A stretch of 64,000 nt of DNA from ECT2AJA-044 sp965262845 (lineage in GTDB: Bacteria > Bacteroidota > Bacteroidia > Flavobacteriales > ECT2AJA-044). A model generated the notes under the pieces. It saw nothing but the letters and a program-made list of their open reading frames with translations, had not been told where the DNA came from and did not search any database. Of the stretch, positions 18,936-28,098 are shown one piece after another. The stretch spans positions 1,302,001 through 1,366,000 of the forward strand of contig CBDHFX010000002.1 of NCBI GenBank assembly GCA_965262845.1, read 5' to 3'. A program made the position numbers and the translations under genes. Within the stretch, counting starts at the first letter, position 1, and the number at the start of each line of letters is the position of its first letter.

Positions 18936-19014
18936 GAAAAAAGTAGTTGTAAAAACAGCTCCTAAGTTGATAAGTTGAGGCCGTTAAAGGTATGCAATTT
19001 CCATTCATGGAGGC

Positions 19015-19218
19015 ATGGGGTACCTCCAATTCCCGAACCGGCAAGGCTTCGTTCCCGGCCGCATGTACACCGATGTTTTTGAAAAGCGCGGCCTCACTTC
19101 ACAGGTCCTCAGCCGTACCCTGGAAGATTATTGCCCGGCTTCCAAAGGAACCCGAAAACGATCCATCAGGATTTTAAACGGACTGCCACCAGGCGCTTAT
19201 GCGAAGGGGCATCAATAG
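19015..19218 (+). pseudogene. Possible remnant of a DUF2141-type gene
   Basis: A 67-codon frame whose end, ILNGLPPGAYA, resembles the conserved LPPGxYA turn of DUF2141 secreted proteins, but the following metal-binding-like HDENGNGxLD part is missing and the frame stops at once. A rho-independent terminator on the same strand follows 47 bp later, which fits a former plus-strand gene. Weak evidence; it could also be chance. Nothing else was seen between serS and 19342. Confidence 0.3.
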
Positions 19219-19264
19219 AGAACAGCAAATGAAGATCCTGATAGTTTTAAGCGTTCCTGATCAA

Positions 19265-19290
19265 GGGAAGCCTTCGGTTCCCATTTTTTT
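19265..19290 (+). terminator. Rho-independent terminator
   Basis: GGGAA (19265-19269), inner CC-TTC-GG, TTCCC (19278-19282), then a run of T. It precedes the small lipoprotein gene at 19342, so it must end an upstream plus-strand transcript, possibly that of the decayed gene at 19015. Confidence 0.65.
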
Positions 19291-19341
19291 GTACCTTGCA
19301 ACCGGATCCGGCAGAGCACCGGGATTAATTGATCCAAGGCA

Positions 19342-19596
19342 ATGAAGATAATAAAGAGAATGGGCATCATATCTGGCTTCCTGGCCATTGGTTCGGCTTT
19401 GTTTACTTCCTGTGAAAAATGTAAGCACTGCCAGTCGGAAATAAGGGACTATGATGATAGTGTTCTGGTCAGTGAACTGCAATATGGTGATCCGGTAAGA
19501 TATTGCGGGGATGAGCTGGACGAGATCGAAAAAAGCCCGGACCTTGTTCAAACTCATCCCTTTGGATACCAGGTTACCAGCATCGTTTGCAGGTAA
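19342..19596 (+). CDS. Small Cys-rich lipoprotein, function unknown
   Basis: 84 residues. The N-terminus is basic (MKIIKR), followed by a hydrophobic stretch and lipobox LFTSC (Cys about 24), then a CxxCxxC cluster (CEKCKHC) made by the lipid-anchored Cys and two more. The remainder is acidic, with a further Cys pair near RYCGDE and the terminal IVCR. Such tiny lipoproteins are common in Flavobacteriales; the Cys cluster might bind metal or form disulfides, which is inference. Convergent with the barrel-protein gene downstream. Confidence 0.65.
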   Translation: MKIIKRMGIISGFLAIGSALFTSCEKCKHCQSEIRDYDDSVLVSELQYGDPVRYCGDELDEIEKSPDLVQTHPFGYQVTSIVCR

Positions 19597-19697
19597 GCGG
19601 ATATAGTCATGTGTGGCCCGGGTGGGCACAAAGGGAGACGATTATTGCGGATCCCCGTGCTGGTTCACTGAACTTGTGCTCAAACCAGCACGCGCTA

Positions 19698-20666
19698 TCA
19701 GAATTTCACCCCCACACCGATCCGAAACTGAAGCATTCCGATCGACAGGTCGCGACTTAGGTGGTTCACGGATACCCTGTGTGCGAAAGGTAAAAAGCTA
19801 GAGCCAATATCGACCTTGATCAACTCATCGTAGCGCACGTGGGCAACGTAATAACCGGCCTCGGCACGCAGGGTCAGGGCGCTCTTCGGCCTAAAAACAA
19901 TGGCCAGATTTCCGCCGTAGGTAAAGGTTGTGGTTTGTTTCGGATGAACCCTTGCGTTACTTGCCGTATAGACCTCGCTGACCTGCCAGTCGAGCCCAAA
20001 GGACTGAAGCCTGGCGATCACATGACCGCTTTTGTCGATCCTGGGTTCGGTGAAGAACAGTGGTCCACCCTGCACCCCGAGGTGAATATCGAAGGATTTC
20101 AGAGGCAACCGGGCCGTGGGACCCAGGGTGAGGTAGGCGGCTTCGAAAAAGGACCACTCCGATCCGACTCCGAGGGTCTCCAGTTCAAAGGGTTGTATCA
20201 CCTCTTTCAGCAGCTTGTTAAAGCTGGCATTGAATTCGGCACGGAAAAATCCCACACCGGCCCGAAAGTCCACACCGACATTCGGATGCGGATAAAATCC
20301 GTAGAGGATCTCCCCGTTGTACCCGCCTTTTGCCTTAGTCCCGGGTTCGTCGCTGTCGGTGCTCCAGTCGCCCCGTGCCCGGCTCATCCCTGTGCCCAGC
20401 ACCAGGAAATGCCGGGGCTTAACACGGTCCTTCCGGTCCTTCGGTGCCTTTTCAGGCTCCTGTTCCCGGAAGGTATCAACCGGCCCCTCGCCATAAAGGA
20501 TCTTTTCCTCATCGTTTAGGGTGATCCGGTCCTGTGCCTGGAGCGCAGTGGCTCCCAACAGGAGCAATACAACTGCTGCCGCGACCCGTTTTTGCCACAG
20601 GTAGCCAACCTGTTCCAATAACTGCCGAAGCGGTTGCTTTTTATATGCCTGGGGATCTTGCTTCAT
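19698..20666 (-). CDS. Outer-membrane beta-barrel protein, function unknown
   Basis: About 322 residues from the ATG at 20666; an in-frame ATG at 20729, 6 bp after the upstream stop, would add 21 residues. I prefer 20666 because it gives a basic N-region followed by the hydrophobic stretch AAAVVLLLLGATALQAQ. After a charged linker (about 50-85) the protein alternates short polar and aromatic strands (for example YNGEILYGFYPHPNVGVDFRA, split here only for description) and ends in GVGVKF, a typical barrel C-terminus. It follows the 1669-residue secreted protein on the same strand and may be co-transcribed. Confidence 0.7.
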   Translation of the reverse strand: MKQDPQAYKKQPLRQLLEQVGYLWQKRVAAAVVLLLLGATALQAQDRITLNDEEKILYGEGPVDTFREQEPEKAPKDRKDRVKPRHFLVLGTGMSRARGDWSTDSDEPGTKAKGGYNGEILYGFYPHPNVGVDFRAGVGFFRAEFNASFNKLLKEVIQPFELETLGVGSEWSFFEAAYLTLGPTARLPLKSFDIHLGVQGGPLFFTEPRIDKSGHVIARLQSFGLDWQVSEVYTASNARVHPKQTTTFTYGGNLAIVFRPKSALTLRAEAGYYVAHVRYDELIKVDIGSSFLPFAHRVSVNHLSRDLSIGMLQFRIGVGVKF

Positions 20667-20735
20667 GTTGCCCTGATTTGCGAATGGTTTTCCAAAAAAG
20701 GTATGGATCGGGTTGTCATTGCCGGGCATTGATAC

Positions 20736-23700
20736 CTACCGGACCATCCACTGAACCGTTTGCTCACTGTCCCCAACCCGGAGGGTCAGCAAATAGGTGC
20801 CCGAAGCAAGGCCTTCCCTGCTCAAACGTACAGCCGAAGACTGCTCATCCAGGGCCATGTGGCCAACCAGCCTGCCGGCCATATCCCGTATCCGAACCGA
20901 ACCCTTACCCTTTACCCCCTTCCAGGAAAGCACACTGGCCCGTGCAGTGGGGTTGGGCGAGAGGGCTACCTGAAATCTGCCCACACTCCTTACCGGGGTG
21001 GGCTGCCAGTCAACACCAAACAGGCTTCTGGGCTGGGGCAAATGGCTCTGACAGTTCTCTATATCGGTATGGAAATCCTCCGGTGCTGTTTCCCCCTGAA
21101 GAAGGGCCTCCTCAGCCGTGCAGACACAATCCCAGTAATCCGTTCGGAAGATCTCTTCCGGATCGGCATGTCCTGCTGCCGCGGTAAGGGCGGTGAAGGC
21201 ATAGTCGTAGTGCTCGCTCATCCGGTAAACATGTGCCCGGTCCAGCTCCAGTTTAAAAAGCAGGTGACTGGCCTGCGGATCACTCAGGTCCACATCCTGT
21301 ATCGCAGCCGATATATAGTTCCCTATTTTTTGCAGATAGCTGTTTTCACTGGCATTTTCCACGGCCCGGTTCCGGGGCACCAGCTCATAGTCCAGTGCCA
21401 TGCCATAGGCCTGCACCATCAGTTTGAAGGACAGGTTGAGCAGCTCCCTGTCCGTAGCGGTCAGCCCTGTGTAGGAATAGCTCAGGATCTCATCAAAGCG
21501 GTCAATGGCCAGGAGCAGATCGCCCCCGAGGCTGTCGTGCTTCAGGTAAGGCAGGGTGTTTTCAATAGCCACCGGAAGCAGCTCGCTGCTGATCAGGCTT
21601 GTGCTGATCAGCTGATTGCTCGTGCTTGATTGCAGCAGTCCGGATATTTTTTCCGTGCTGATATCATCCCAGTCCGGCGGATTGATAATAATACCGTAGC
21701 AGCTGCTGGTAACGTACGTATTGTCCAGCAGCAGGGTAATGGCACTGTTGTCCGGGCAGGAGGTGAGCGATACCTGAGTGCCTGAAACGGTGGCCGGCAG
21801 GTTACCGGTGGCATCCAGGCTTGCTCCGCTCAACCCTGTTGCCTGACCAGAGAAACAACCGGCCAGCAGCAAGCCCGTGCTGCTGGTGTTTGAAAAAATG
21901 TTGTTCCCTCCGGCCAGCTGGAATTCATAGCACTCATCAATTTCGATGTTCACCGTACCGTTATTCTGAATAATATTCCCGGCATCGTTATTCATATAAA
22001 GCGAGCCCAGCTCACTGCGCAGGCCGAAGTTGGACTGGTCTTCAATGGTGTTGCAGGTAAGTGTTGCGGAGGCCTCCACTATTTCAACCCCATAGGTGTT
22101 GTCGTAAACGTCGTTTTTGTGCAGTTGCAGCTCCGTGCCTGTTTGCCCATGGAATTTCACCCCCTGCTGGTTTTGGTACAGGTCACTGTTCCCTATACGG
22201 GAGGTCCCGTCCATATCCTCGGCATAAAGCCCCTCGTTATCGCAATCATGAACCCTGCAGTACCTCATGTCCACACTTTTCCCATGGAGCCAGATGCCCG
22301 TTCCACAGTTGCTGATCTCGGAAGTCCACAGAGAGAGGTCGTAGCCATAGGTGGTCAGGTTGGCTTTGATGCCATACTCCCCGTTCTCAATATCGCAGTT
22401 ATGCAGGCTTACATTGTTTTGCCCCCAGAGATACAGTCCGCCATGGCGTTGTGAGCCGGCCTTATCGATCAGCACATCTTCCAGGTCCAGCGGCGCGTCA
22501 TGGCTGATGTACAGCCCATTGTCGATAACGATCTGCCCCTGATAAACGGTTAAGCCTCCGAAGTCATTGAGCTGCGGCAGGCTCTGGTTCCGGAAGCCAA
22601 AGGTGCCGTCCTCAATGCGCAGGACCACGTCGGACTGCCCCGACCCGTGCAGATACATGGTACTGTTGGCGCCATAGGCCCAGCGCTCCTCATAGGGCAC
22701 GCTGTCAGAGGCCCGGTAAACGATCTCTCCCGCTCCGTCAAAGTGGAACTCCGCGCCATCCTCAATGCTCACCTTTCCTTCCAGCACCAGCCGGGCATCG
22801 GTGGAGAGCAGCTCAATGGTGGCGTTTGGCCCGATGATCAGCTCTCCGCCTGGTTCAATAACCACCTTACTGCCTGCATATACCCGGAGTGTGGATCCTC
22901 CCCTGAGGTCCAGCACGGCTCCCTGGCGTATCCTCAGGGTGGCTGTATTGTTGCCCTGTGCATCGCCAACGCGCAGCTCTCCGCCATTATCGATCCTGAT
23001 GTAGGGAGGCGTACAGTTTATATTGGCCGTACGCAGGGTGAAATCGGAATTAGCTGCTGTATTCCCAAAAGTACCTCCCCTGTAGAGCGCCCCCGTTTCG
23101 TTCACCTTCAGCTGGCCCAGGACCTCAATGGAGCCAATATGCCTCAGTGGCGGAACGTTGTTCCCATCTGCCGGTTGGCCATAGTTAAATGATTCGTTGG
23201 CAGCCAGCACCTGCAGCCCGGGCTGCGGACCGGAGGGGTCGGCCTCCACCGCATCCAGGGTGCTCATGATCCAGCTGATGTTGCCATCGGTAATGCGCAC
23301 ATGCTCCTGGTTTGGCGAGGGACCACCACTAATACCCGGGAACCAGATGTGGTCAAAGGGGATCAGGCCAGTTACGTCGTTCAGGTCCCACTCATTTCTA
23401 ACATGAATCCACAGATCGCTGGTGTCCATATCCAGGGCCGAGACGGTGGCGACAAAGGAGTGGTGGGCTATGTCGTATTCTATAATATCACTGCCTACTT
23501 CTTCCTTCATCCTGCGCTGTGTTGGAACAAGGTCCCCCGGAATATGGTCCTGCGCCTGGTGGGTGCCTGTTATGTAGCGGTCATGGTTGCTGCTCATATC
23601 AAAAGTGGCATCGTGTATCGCTCCATCAATAACAGCAGGGATCAATTTCATGGCAACGATCCCTGGAGCGAAGAGTACTGAAGAGAAGGGTAACAAGACA

Positions 23701-25745
23701 CCGAGGGCAATGATGGCAATGACGGCAAGCACCAGGGCTACTACGATCATGATCAAGTGACTCGCCCCCCAGGCGAGGTGATAGAAGGCATGGCCCGTGC
23801 GGTCCAAAACCAGGGTGTTTCCATTGGGGCCCTGGGTTTTATCAGCATAGGCCTCACCTCTCATCACCGGCCACTCGGTCACATAGGAAAGGGGAGGGGA
23901 GGTGCCCTTAACGATCTTTATTATTTTCTCCGCCTTCACCAGCAGCTCGTTTTCCTGCAAAAAATCACCGTTATCATTTTGGCCAATGGAGGTGGCACTC
24001 CCGTTGGTCAGGGCAATACTGAGCAGCTCTTCGGGGTGGCCTCCCGCCTGAAGCGTTTGCATCAGCTGTGCATGGGCCTGGCCCCCGTTTATATGATGAA
24101 CCAGCATTTGCTTTGCCGCCGGGCAGCTTAGTACCTTATCAAAAGTGGTGCGTGCATCCTTCCCACGTTCCCATGTGGCCAGTTGGTTATGTCCCAGCTC
24201 ATTGAACAAATGCTGGATCCCCAGGGGAATATGGGCCCCTCTGTGGGGGGTCGAAAAAGTGCCGTGAAGCACCACATCATGGCAGCAGCCTGCCTGTTCC
24301 AGGGTATTGAGCGCAAACCGGGTGATCAGGCCACCCATGCTAATGCCCACCATTCTGATCTGCTCATCGGAATTGGCTGCATTGAGCCTCAACTGAAGGT
24401 CGTTGGTAATAAAATCAATCAGGGCATATCCGTTCTTTTCGATCTCGGCCCCATTGGTTCGGAAGTCTACAAAGATCACGTCGTAGTCTCCTTCGTTGAT
24501 CAGCAGGTCTACAAAATCCCTGCTTTTGGCCATCCAATCGGCCCGTCCTTCGAAATCGCCCGTGGTAAAGGACTCGAAGTTGATCCCCCCAAAGCCGTGG
24601 GTCGTATGCCGGGGGTCGTTGATCTGATCTTTAAGCTTCCCTCTTGGACTCCGGTCAAAGCCCTCAACCACCACAAAGGGCTTGCGTACGTTGCTACCGT
24701 CTTGCAGCAGGTAGGTTGCCATGCCCTCTCCCATGCCAAAAGGGGGAGTAATACCACAGGGAAGCGTGCCCAGACCAAAAATATCCACCTCATTCGGGGG
24801 GCCGAAGGGCAGTTCCCGGACCTTGACCGAAACCGAACTTTTGATAAATGCACCATCCTGGTAAGGGCTCGGCCGCCTGATCCTGATGGTCTTCTCTCCT
24901 TCCGTGGCATAGGATACCAGCGTGAGGCCATTGACAAAACCGGGACCATGGATCGGCCGGTATCCCAGTCCGTCATCCAGGTCGATCTCCGTATGCCCTG
25001 TCTGGCCATTGTTCGAAAGGATCAGGTCCGGGGGAAGGGCAATAGCGATATTGAAGAGGTCCTCCACATAAACGGTTTTGTCCAGGCTGGCCAGCAAAAA
25101 CACCTCATGCATATCAAAGGTGCCCGAAAGAGCTTCCTGATAGCTGGGGTTAAAGGTGGTGTCTGTTACCATGATGCTGCCGGGCGGGATGTTGGTTATC
25201 CCCAGGGAATCCAGATAAAGGGTATCCACATACTGAAATCCCTGATCGTTGAGCCTGAAAACGCTGTCTGTCTCATCAAAATAGTAGTAGCCGTAAAGAA
25301 AGCCGTCGTTGCTAAGGGTGTTGACCTCCATATCGATATAGCCCAGCACCAGGTCCGAAACCCTGGGGATGGCCATTTGCTGGCTGATGGATAAGCCCGA
25401 AAGAGACTGCCCATAGGCCGTTCGCTCATAGCGGTCGTAGATGGAATCAGAGGGAAGCTCAAAGTTCACCTTATCGTAGCTGGCCTCGTGTAGGATGGAG
25501 AGGATGCGGGAGTAGTCTGTCCAGTGCACTCCGGTATCCTGCACTCCGTTGTGCAGGTGCACGTTAAAGGCCGAGCTGTCTGAGGTCACATAAAAGGAGC
25601 TCCTGTCCAGCAGTATTCCGGTGGGCACATGTGCTCCCAGGCTGTCGTATTGGGGGAGCACCTGTGCGGTGGTGGTGGTGGAAAGCAGCAGGCCCAGGGC
25701 TGCGAGCGTGTGGACCGGCAGGCCTGAAAGGATCGTTTTAGTCAT
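20736..25745 (-). CDS. Large secreted alpha/beta-hydrolase and beta-helix protein with T9SS tail
   Basis: 1669 residues. A signal peptide ends at TTTTAQ (about 27). Residues about 380-560 look like an alpha/beta hydrolase with nucleophile elbow GISMGG (Ser469) and nearby HGTFSTPHRG, suggesting an esterase/lipase-like activity. Residues about 1100-1305 are Asn/Gly-rich repeats typical of a right-handed parallel beta-helix (IENGEYGIKA, ISNCGTGIWLHG). The last 80 residues form a type A T9SS sorting domain (SPNPTARASVLSW to GTYLLTLRVGDSEQTVQWMVR). Odd: a 40-residue strongly hydrophobic stretch at about 665-705, unexpected in a secreted protein. Its first 30 codons are duplicated three times upstream. 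The substrate is unknown. Confidence 0.85.
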   Translation of the reverse strand: MTKTILSGLPVHTLAALGLLLSTTTTAQVLPQYDSLGAHVPTGILLDRSSFYVTSDSSAFNVHLHNGVQDTGVHWTDYSRILSILHEASYDKVNFELPSDSIYDRYERTAYGQSLSGLSISQQMAIPRVSDLVLGYIDMEVNTLSNDGFLYGYYYFDETDSVFRLNDQGFQYVDTLYLDSLGITNIPPGSIMVTDTTFNPSYQEALSGTFDMHEVFLLASLDKTVYVEDLFNIAIALPPDLILSNNGQTGHTEIDLDDGLGYRPIHGPGFVNGLTLVSYATEGEKTIRIRRPSPYQDGAFIKSSVSVKVRELPFGPPNEVDIFGLGTLPCGITPPFGMGEGMATYLLQDGSNVRKPFVVVEGFDRSPRGKLKDQINDPRHTTHGFGGINFESFTTGDFEGRADWMAKSRDFVDLLINEGDYDVIFVDFRTNGAEIEKNGYALIDFITNDLQLRLNAANSDEQIRMVGISMGGLITRFALNTLEQAGCCHDVVLHGTFSTPHRGAHIPLGIQHLFNELGHNQLATWERGKDARTTFDKVLSCPAAKQMLVHHINGGQAHAQLMQTLQAGGHPEELLSIALTNGSATSIGQNDNGDFLQENELLVKAEKIIKIVKGTSPPLSYVTEWPVMRGEAYADKTQGPNGNTLVLDRTGHAFYHLAWGASHLIMIVVALVLAVIAIIALGVLLPFSSVLFAPGIVAMKLIPAVIDGAIHDATFDMSSNHDRYITGTHQAQDHIPGDLVPTQRRMKEEVGSDIIEYDIAHHSFVATVSALDMDTSDLWIHVRNEWDLNDVTGLIPFDHIWFPGISGGPSPNQEHVRITDGNISWIMSTLDAVEADPSGPQPGLQVLAANESFNYGQPADGNNVPPLRHIGSIEVLGQLKVNETGALYRGGTFGNTAANSDFTLRTANINCTPPYIRIDNGGELRVGDAQGNNTATLRIRQGAVLDLRGGSTLRVYAGSKVVIEPGGELIIGPNATIELLSTDARLVLEGKVSIEDGAEFHFDGAGEIVYRASDSVPYEERWAYGANSTMYLHGSGQSDVVLRIEDGTFGFRNQSLPQLNDFGGLTVYQGQIVIDNGLYISHDAPLDLEDVLIDKAGSQRHGGLYLWGQNNVSLHNCDIENGEYGIKANLTTYGYDLSLWTSEISNCGTGIWLHGKSVDMRYCRVHDCDNEGLYAEDMDGTSRIGNSDLYQNQQGVKFHGQTGTELQLHKNDVYDNTYGVEIVEASATLTCNTIEDQSNFGLRSELGSLYMNNDAGNIIQNNGTVNIEIDECYEFQLAGGNNIFSNTSSTGLLLAGCFSGQATGLSGASLDATGNLPATVSGTQVSLTSCPDNSAITLLLDNTYVTSSCYGIIINPPDWDDISTEKISGLLQSSTSNQLISTSLISSELLPVAIENTLPYLKHDSLGGDLLLAIDRFDEILSYSYTGLTATDRELLNLSFKLMVQAYGMALDYELVPRNRAVENASENSYLQKIGNYISAAIQDVDLSDPQASHLLFKLELDRAHVYRMSEHYDYAFTALTAAAGHADPEEIFRTDYWDCVCTAEEALLQGETAPEDFHTDIENCQSHLPQPRSLFGVDWQPTPVRSVGRFQVALSPNPTARASVLSWKGVKGKGSVRIRDMAGRLVGHMALDEQSSAVRLSREGLASGTYLLTLRVGDSEQTVQWMVR

Positions 25746-25771
25746 AATGTTTATAGTTAAAAGGTTAATAT

Positions 25772-26431
25772 TTAATAAATGATCGTATGATAGGTCGTGT
25801 CAAAAGGCGATAAATAGATGGTATCGTAGTACCTTGTGTCAACCTCGTTACTATATACCAGATAGGTTATTGGCGTTTCGCCGTTCCAATAGGAGCAATC
25901 GTAAACAGTCTCGTTTACTGCACCATACCTTTTGATAGCCCCCCCCCCTATGGAAGGAATGGAAATGAAATCCCCGGGCAGGGGGTCTTCATTGATCAGG
26001 TGGTAGCCAATGCAGGTACGGGGCATCAGGGAAATGGTTCGCTCGGCACTGGTTCCCTGGGGCACCGGATCGGAATCGCCCTGGTAGTAGGAGGAGTGAC
26101 GCGGCACATCGGTGGCAACCCCCACTAAAAAATCCTCATCCAGGCAGTCGGTAACGGTGGAAGTAAAGCGATACGCATAGGGCGGCCCTATCAGTTTGGA
26201 GTCAACCACCCAGCCGCTCGTAATTTTCGAAGTAGACTTCCAAAGGGTGACCTCCAGCATACCGTCCCAGGCGAGGGAGTCTTCCCTGAAGGTCACCACC
26301 TTGCCGTGGATCACCGTGGTGGCCTCCGGCGCATGTTCGGGGCATTCCTTAACGCAGCCGGTCAGGGCAGGCAGCAGGGCCATCAGGCAGATGGGGGCAA
26401 AAAAGACTCGTGTTATTTTTCTTCGTTTCAT
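25772..26431 (-). CDS. Lipoprotein A of duplicated family, contains G10 tract
   Basis: 219 residues. Lipoprotein signal with LLPALTGC (Cys about 26), then a beta-rich mature part (VIHGKVVTFREDSLAW, DPVPQGTSA, YHLINEDPLPGDF). No known domain is recognised. Codons for IGGGA (about 161-165) contain a run of 10 G. Losing one G would bring a stop codon within eight codons after the tract, so the C-terminal 55 residues are under possible on/off control. It lies 26 bp upstream of the 1669-residue gene. Close paralogues lie at 26760-27416 and 27443-28081. A TAnnTTTG box is just upstream. Confidence 0.75.
   Translation of the reverse strand: MKRRKITRVFFAPICLMALLPALTGCVKECPEHAPEATTVIHGKVVTFREDSLAWDGMLEVTLWKSTSKITSGWVVDSKLIGPPYAYRFTSTVTDCLDEDFLVGVATDVPRHSSYYQGDSDPVPQGTSAERTISLMPRTCIGYHLINEDPLPGDFISIPSIGGGAIKRYGAVNETVYDCSYWNGETPITYLVYSNEVDTRYYDTIYLSPFDTTYHTIIY
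25939..25948 (-). repeat. Homopolymer tract G10 (lipoprotein A)
   Basis: Ten C on the plus strand, ten G in the coding strand, in frame inside lipoprotein A. A candidate slipped-strand (phase-variation) site. Confidence 0.8.
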
Positions 26432-26448
26432 TGCTTCTTAGTTTTTCG

Positions 26449-26733
26449 CTACAAACATAGGGCGGGGGTTGGTTGCTCCGACACCGAAATGGCTAAGGAA
26501 AAAATACAAAATGTTCTCCACTTTGGATAAATTTTTACAGCCCTGCCTCTTATCCGGGCCGGGCCCGTGACAAAAGGTTGTAACGCCGGCGCAGTATACG
26601 CATCTTTTGGCAAATGGGCAAATGTTGCCACATGGTTGTAGGGGAGCACCTGTGCGGTGGTGGTGGTGGAAAGCAGCAGGCCCAGGGCTGCGATCGTTTG
26701 GACCGGCAGGCCTGAAAGGATCGTTTTAGTCAT
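26449..26733 (-). pseudogene. Duplicated leader remnant of the 1669-residue gene (copy 1)
   Basis: Starts with the same leader as the large secreted protein (MTKTILSGLPV to STTTTAQVLP) but after about 30 codons runs into the upstream DNA of the lipoprotein unit and ends at 26449, 18 bp before the lipoprotein A start. The resulting 94-residue product has no domain. Positions 26441-26733 are nearly identical to 28090-28362. It may still be translated, producing a secreted peptide; a relic of duplication is more likely. Confidence 0.6.
26452..26459 (-). promoter_or_regulatory. -7 box upstream of lipoprotein A
   Basis: TATGTTTG on the minus strand is an exact TAnnTTTG box about 20 bp before the ATG at 26431. 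No clear TTG is found 19-21 bases upstream. Confidence 0.5.
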
Positions 26734-26759
26734 GGTCTTAAATTTAAATTGTTATGTAT

Positions 26760-27416
26760 TCAGTAAATGATCGTATGATAGGTCGTATCAAAAGGCGATA
26801 AATAGATGGTGTCGTAGTAGGTTGTCGGAACTCCGTTACTATAAACACCATAGCTTATTACCGTTTCGCCGTTCCAATAGCCAAAATCGTACAGGATTTC
26901 GTTGGATACCCCATTAATGGTATAACCCCCCCCCCCTATAGAAACAATTGAGATATAATCCCCGGGCAGGGGGTCTTCATTGATCAGGTGGTAGCCAATG
27001 CAGGTACGGGGCAGCAGGGAAATGGTTTGCCGGGCACTGGTTCCCTGGGGCACCGGATCGGAATCGCCCGCATAATAGGAGGCGTGACGCGGCACATCGG
27101 TGGCAACCCCCACTAAAAAATCCTCATCCAGGCAGTCGGTAACGGTTGAAGTAAAGCGATACGCATAGGGCGGCCCTATCATCTTGGAGTCAACTATTCG
27201 GTTCGGGAAACGCGAAGTAGCCTTCCAAAGGGTGACCTCCAGCACACCGTTCCAGGCGAGGGAGTCCTCCCTGAAGGTCACCACCTTGCCGTGGATCACC
27301 GTGGTGGCCTCCGGCGCATGTTCGGGGCATTCCTTAACGCAGCCGGTCAGGGCAGGCAGCAGGACAAGGGCTGCGATCGTGCGGACCGGCAGGCCTGAAA
27401 GGATCGTTTTGGTCAT
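26760..27416 (-). CDS. Lipoprotein B, chimeric leader, contains G11 tract
   Basis: 218 residues. From residue 17 on (LVLLPALTGCVKECPEH) it is nearly identical to lipoprotein A, but its first 16 residues (MTKTILSGLPVRTIAA) are the leader of the 1669-residue secreted protein. The fusion keeps a working lipobox (LTGC), so it looks functional. The IGGGG segment is encoded by a run of 11 G, one longer than in A and with the downstream codons adjusted to stay in frame. Divergence is concentrated after the tract (GYTINGVSNEILYDFGY). Function unknown. Confidence 0.72.
   Translation of the reverse strand: MTKTILSGLPVRTIAALVLLPALTGCVKECPEHAPEATTVIHGKVVTFREDSLAWNGVLEVTLWKATSRFPNRIVDSKMIGPPYAYRFTSTVTDCLDEDFLVGVATDVPRHASYYAGDSDPVPQGTSARQTISLLPRTCIGYHLINEDPLPGDYISIVSIGGGGYTINGVSNEILYDFGYWNGETVISYGVYSNGVPTTYYDTIYLSPFDTTYHTIIY
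26926..26936 (-). repeat. Homopolymer tract G11 (lipoprotein B)
   Basis: Eleven C on the plus strand, at the position matching the tract in lipoprotein A. In frame. Confidence 0.8.
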
Positions 27417-27442
27417 GGTCTTAAATTTAAATTGTTATGTAT

Positions 27443-28081
27443 TCAGTAAATAATCGTATGATAGGTCGTATCAAAAGGTGAGGTATAGATGGTGTCTATA
27501 TATATTGTTGAAGCACCATTGGTATGTACGGTATATTTAATAGGCGCTGGTCCATTATAATAACCAAAGTCATATAGTACCTCATTCGGCACTCCGTTTA
27601 TAGTATGTGCCCCCCCCCCTATTGCACGAATGGAAATAAAATCCCCGGGCAGGGGGTCTTCGTTGATCAGGTGGTAGCCAATCCAGGTTTCGGGCATCAG
27701 GGAAATGGTTTGCCGGGCACTGGTTCCCTAGAGCACCGGATCGGAATCCCCCGCATAATAGGAAGCATGCCGCGGGACATCTGTTTCCACGCCGATAAGG
27801 AAGTGCTCGTAATGCTCATCCCCAACCTCCGTTTCAAACGAGAAGTTGTAGGGCGGATCAATGATCTTTTTTTCCACGATATAACCCTGAACAACAGAGG
27901 AGGACTTATACAGGATCACCTCGATGGGCTCATCCCATAGGAGGGACTCTTCCCGAAAGGTCACCACCTGGCCGCTGATGCTGGTTTCCATATCCGGCTG
28001 TGAACAGCCGGCCAGTACGGAGAGCAGGGGCAGCAGGCAGAGGGGGGCAAAAAGGCCCTGTATTATGGCTTTTCGCTTCAT
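27443..28081 (-). pseudogene. Lipoprotein C, interrupted by an amber codon, contains G10 tract
   Basis: The third paralogue. It starts at the ATG at 28081 (MKRKAIIQ, lipobox LSVLAGC). The mature part is more diverged (SQPDMETSISGQVVTFREES) but aligns throughout. At 27728-27730 the codon that is CAG in A and B (DPVPQGTSA) is TAG, preceded by a Pro-to-Leu change, so the frame stops after 118 codons; the remaining 95 codons stay open in the same frame to 27443. Either a recent pseudogene or a truncated lipoprotein. Confidence 0.7.
27610..27619 (-). repeat. Homopolymer tract G10 (lipoprotein C)
   Basis: Ten C on the plus strand, at the same relative position as in A and B, downstream of the amber codon. 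Confidence 0.75.
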
Positions 28082-28098
28082 TACTCCTTTTTTTTTCG

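Noticed and set aside
24183..25394. 403-codon open frame on the plus strand
   Set aside because: Antisense to the 1669-residue secreted protein, without signal peptide or recognisable domain.
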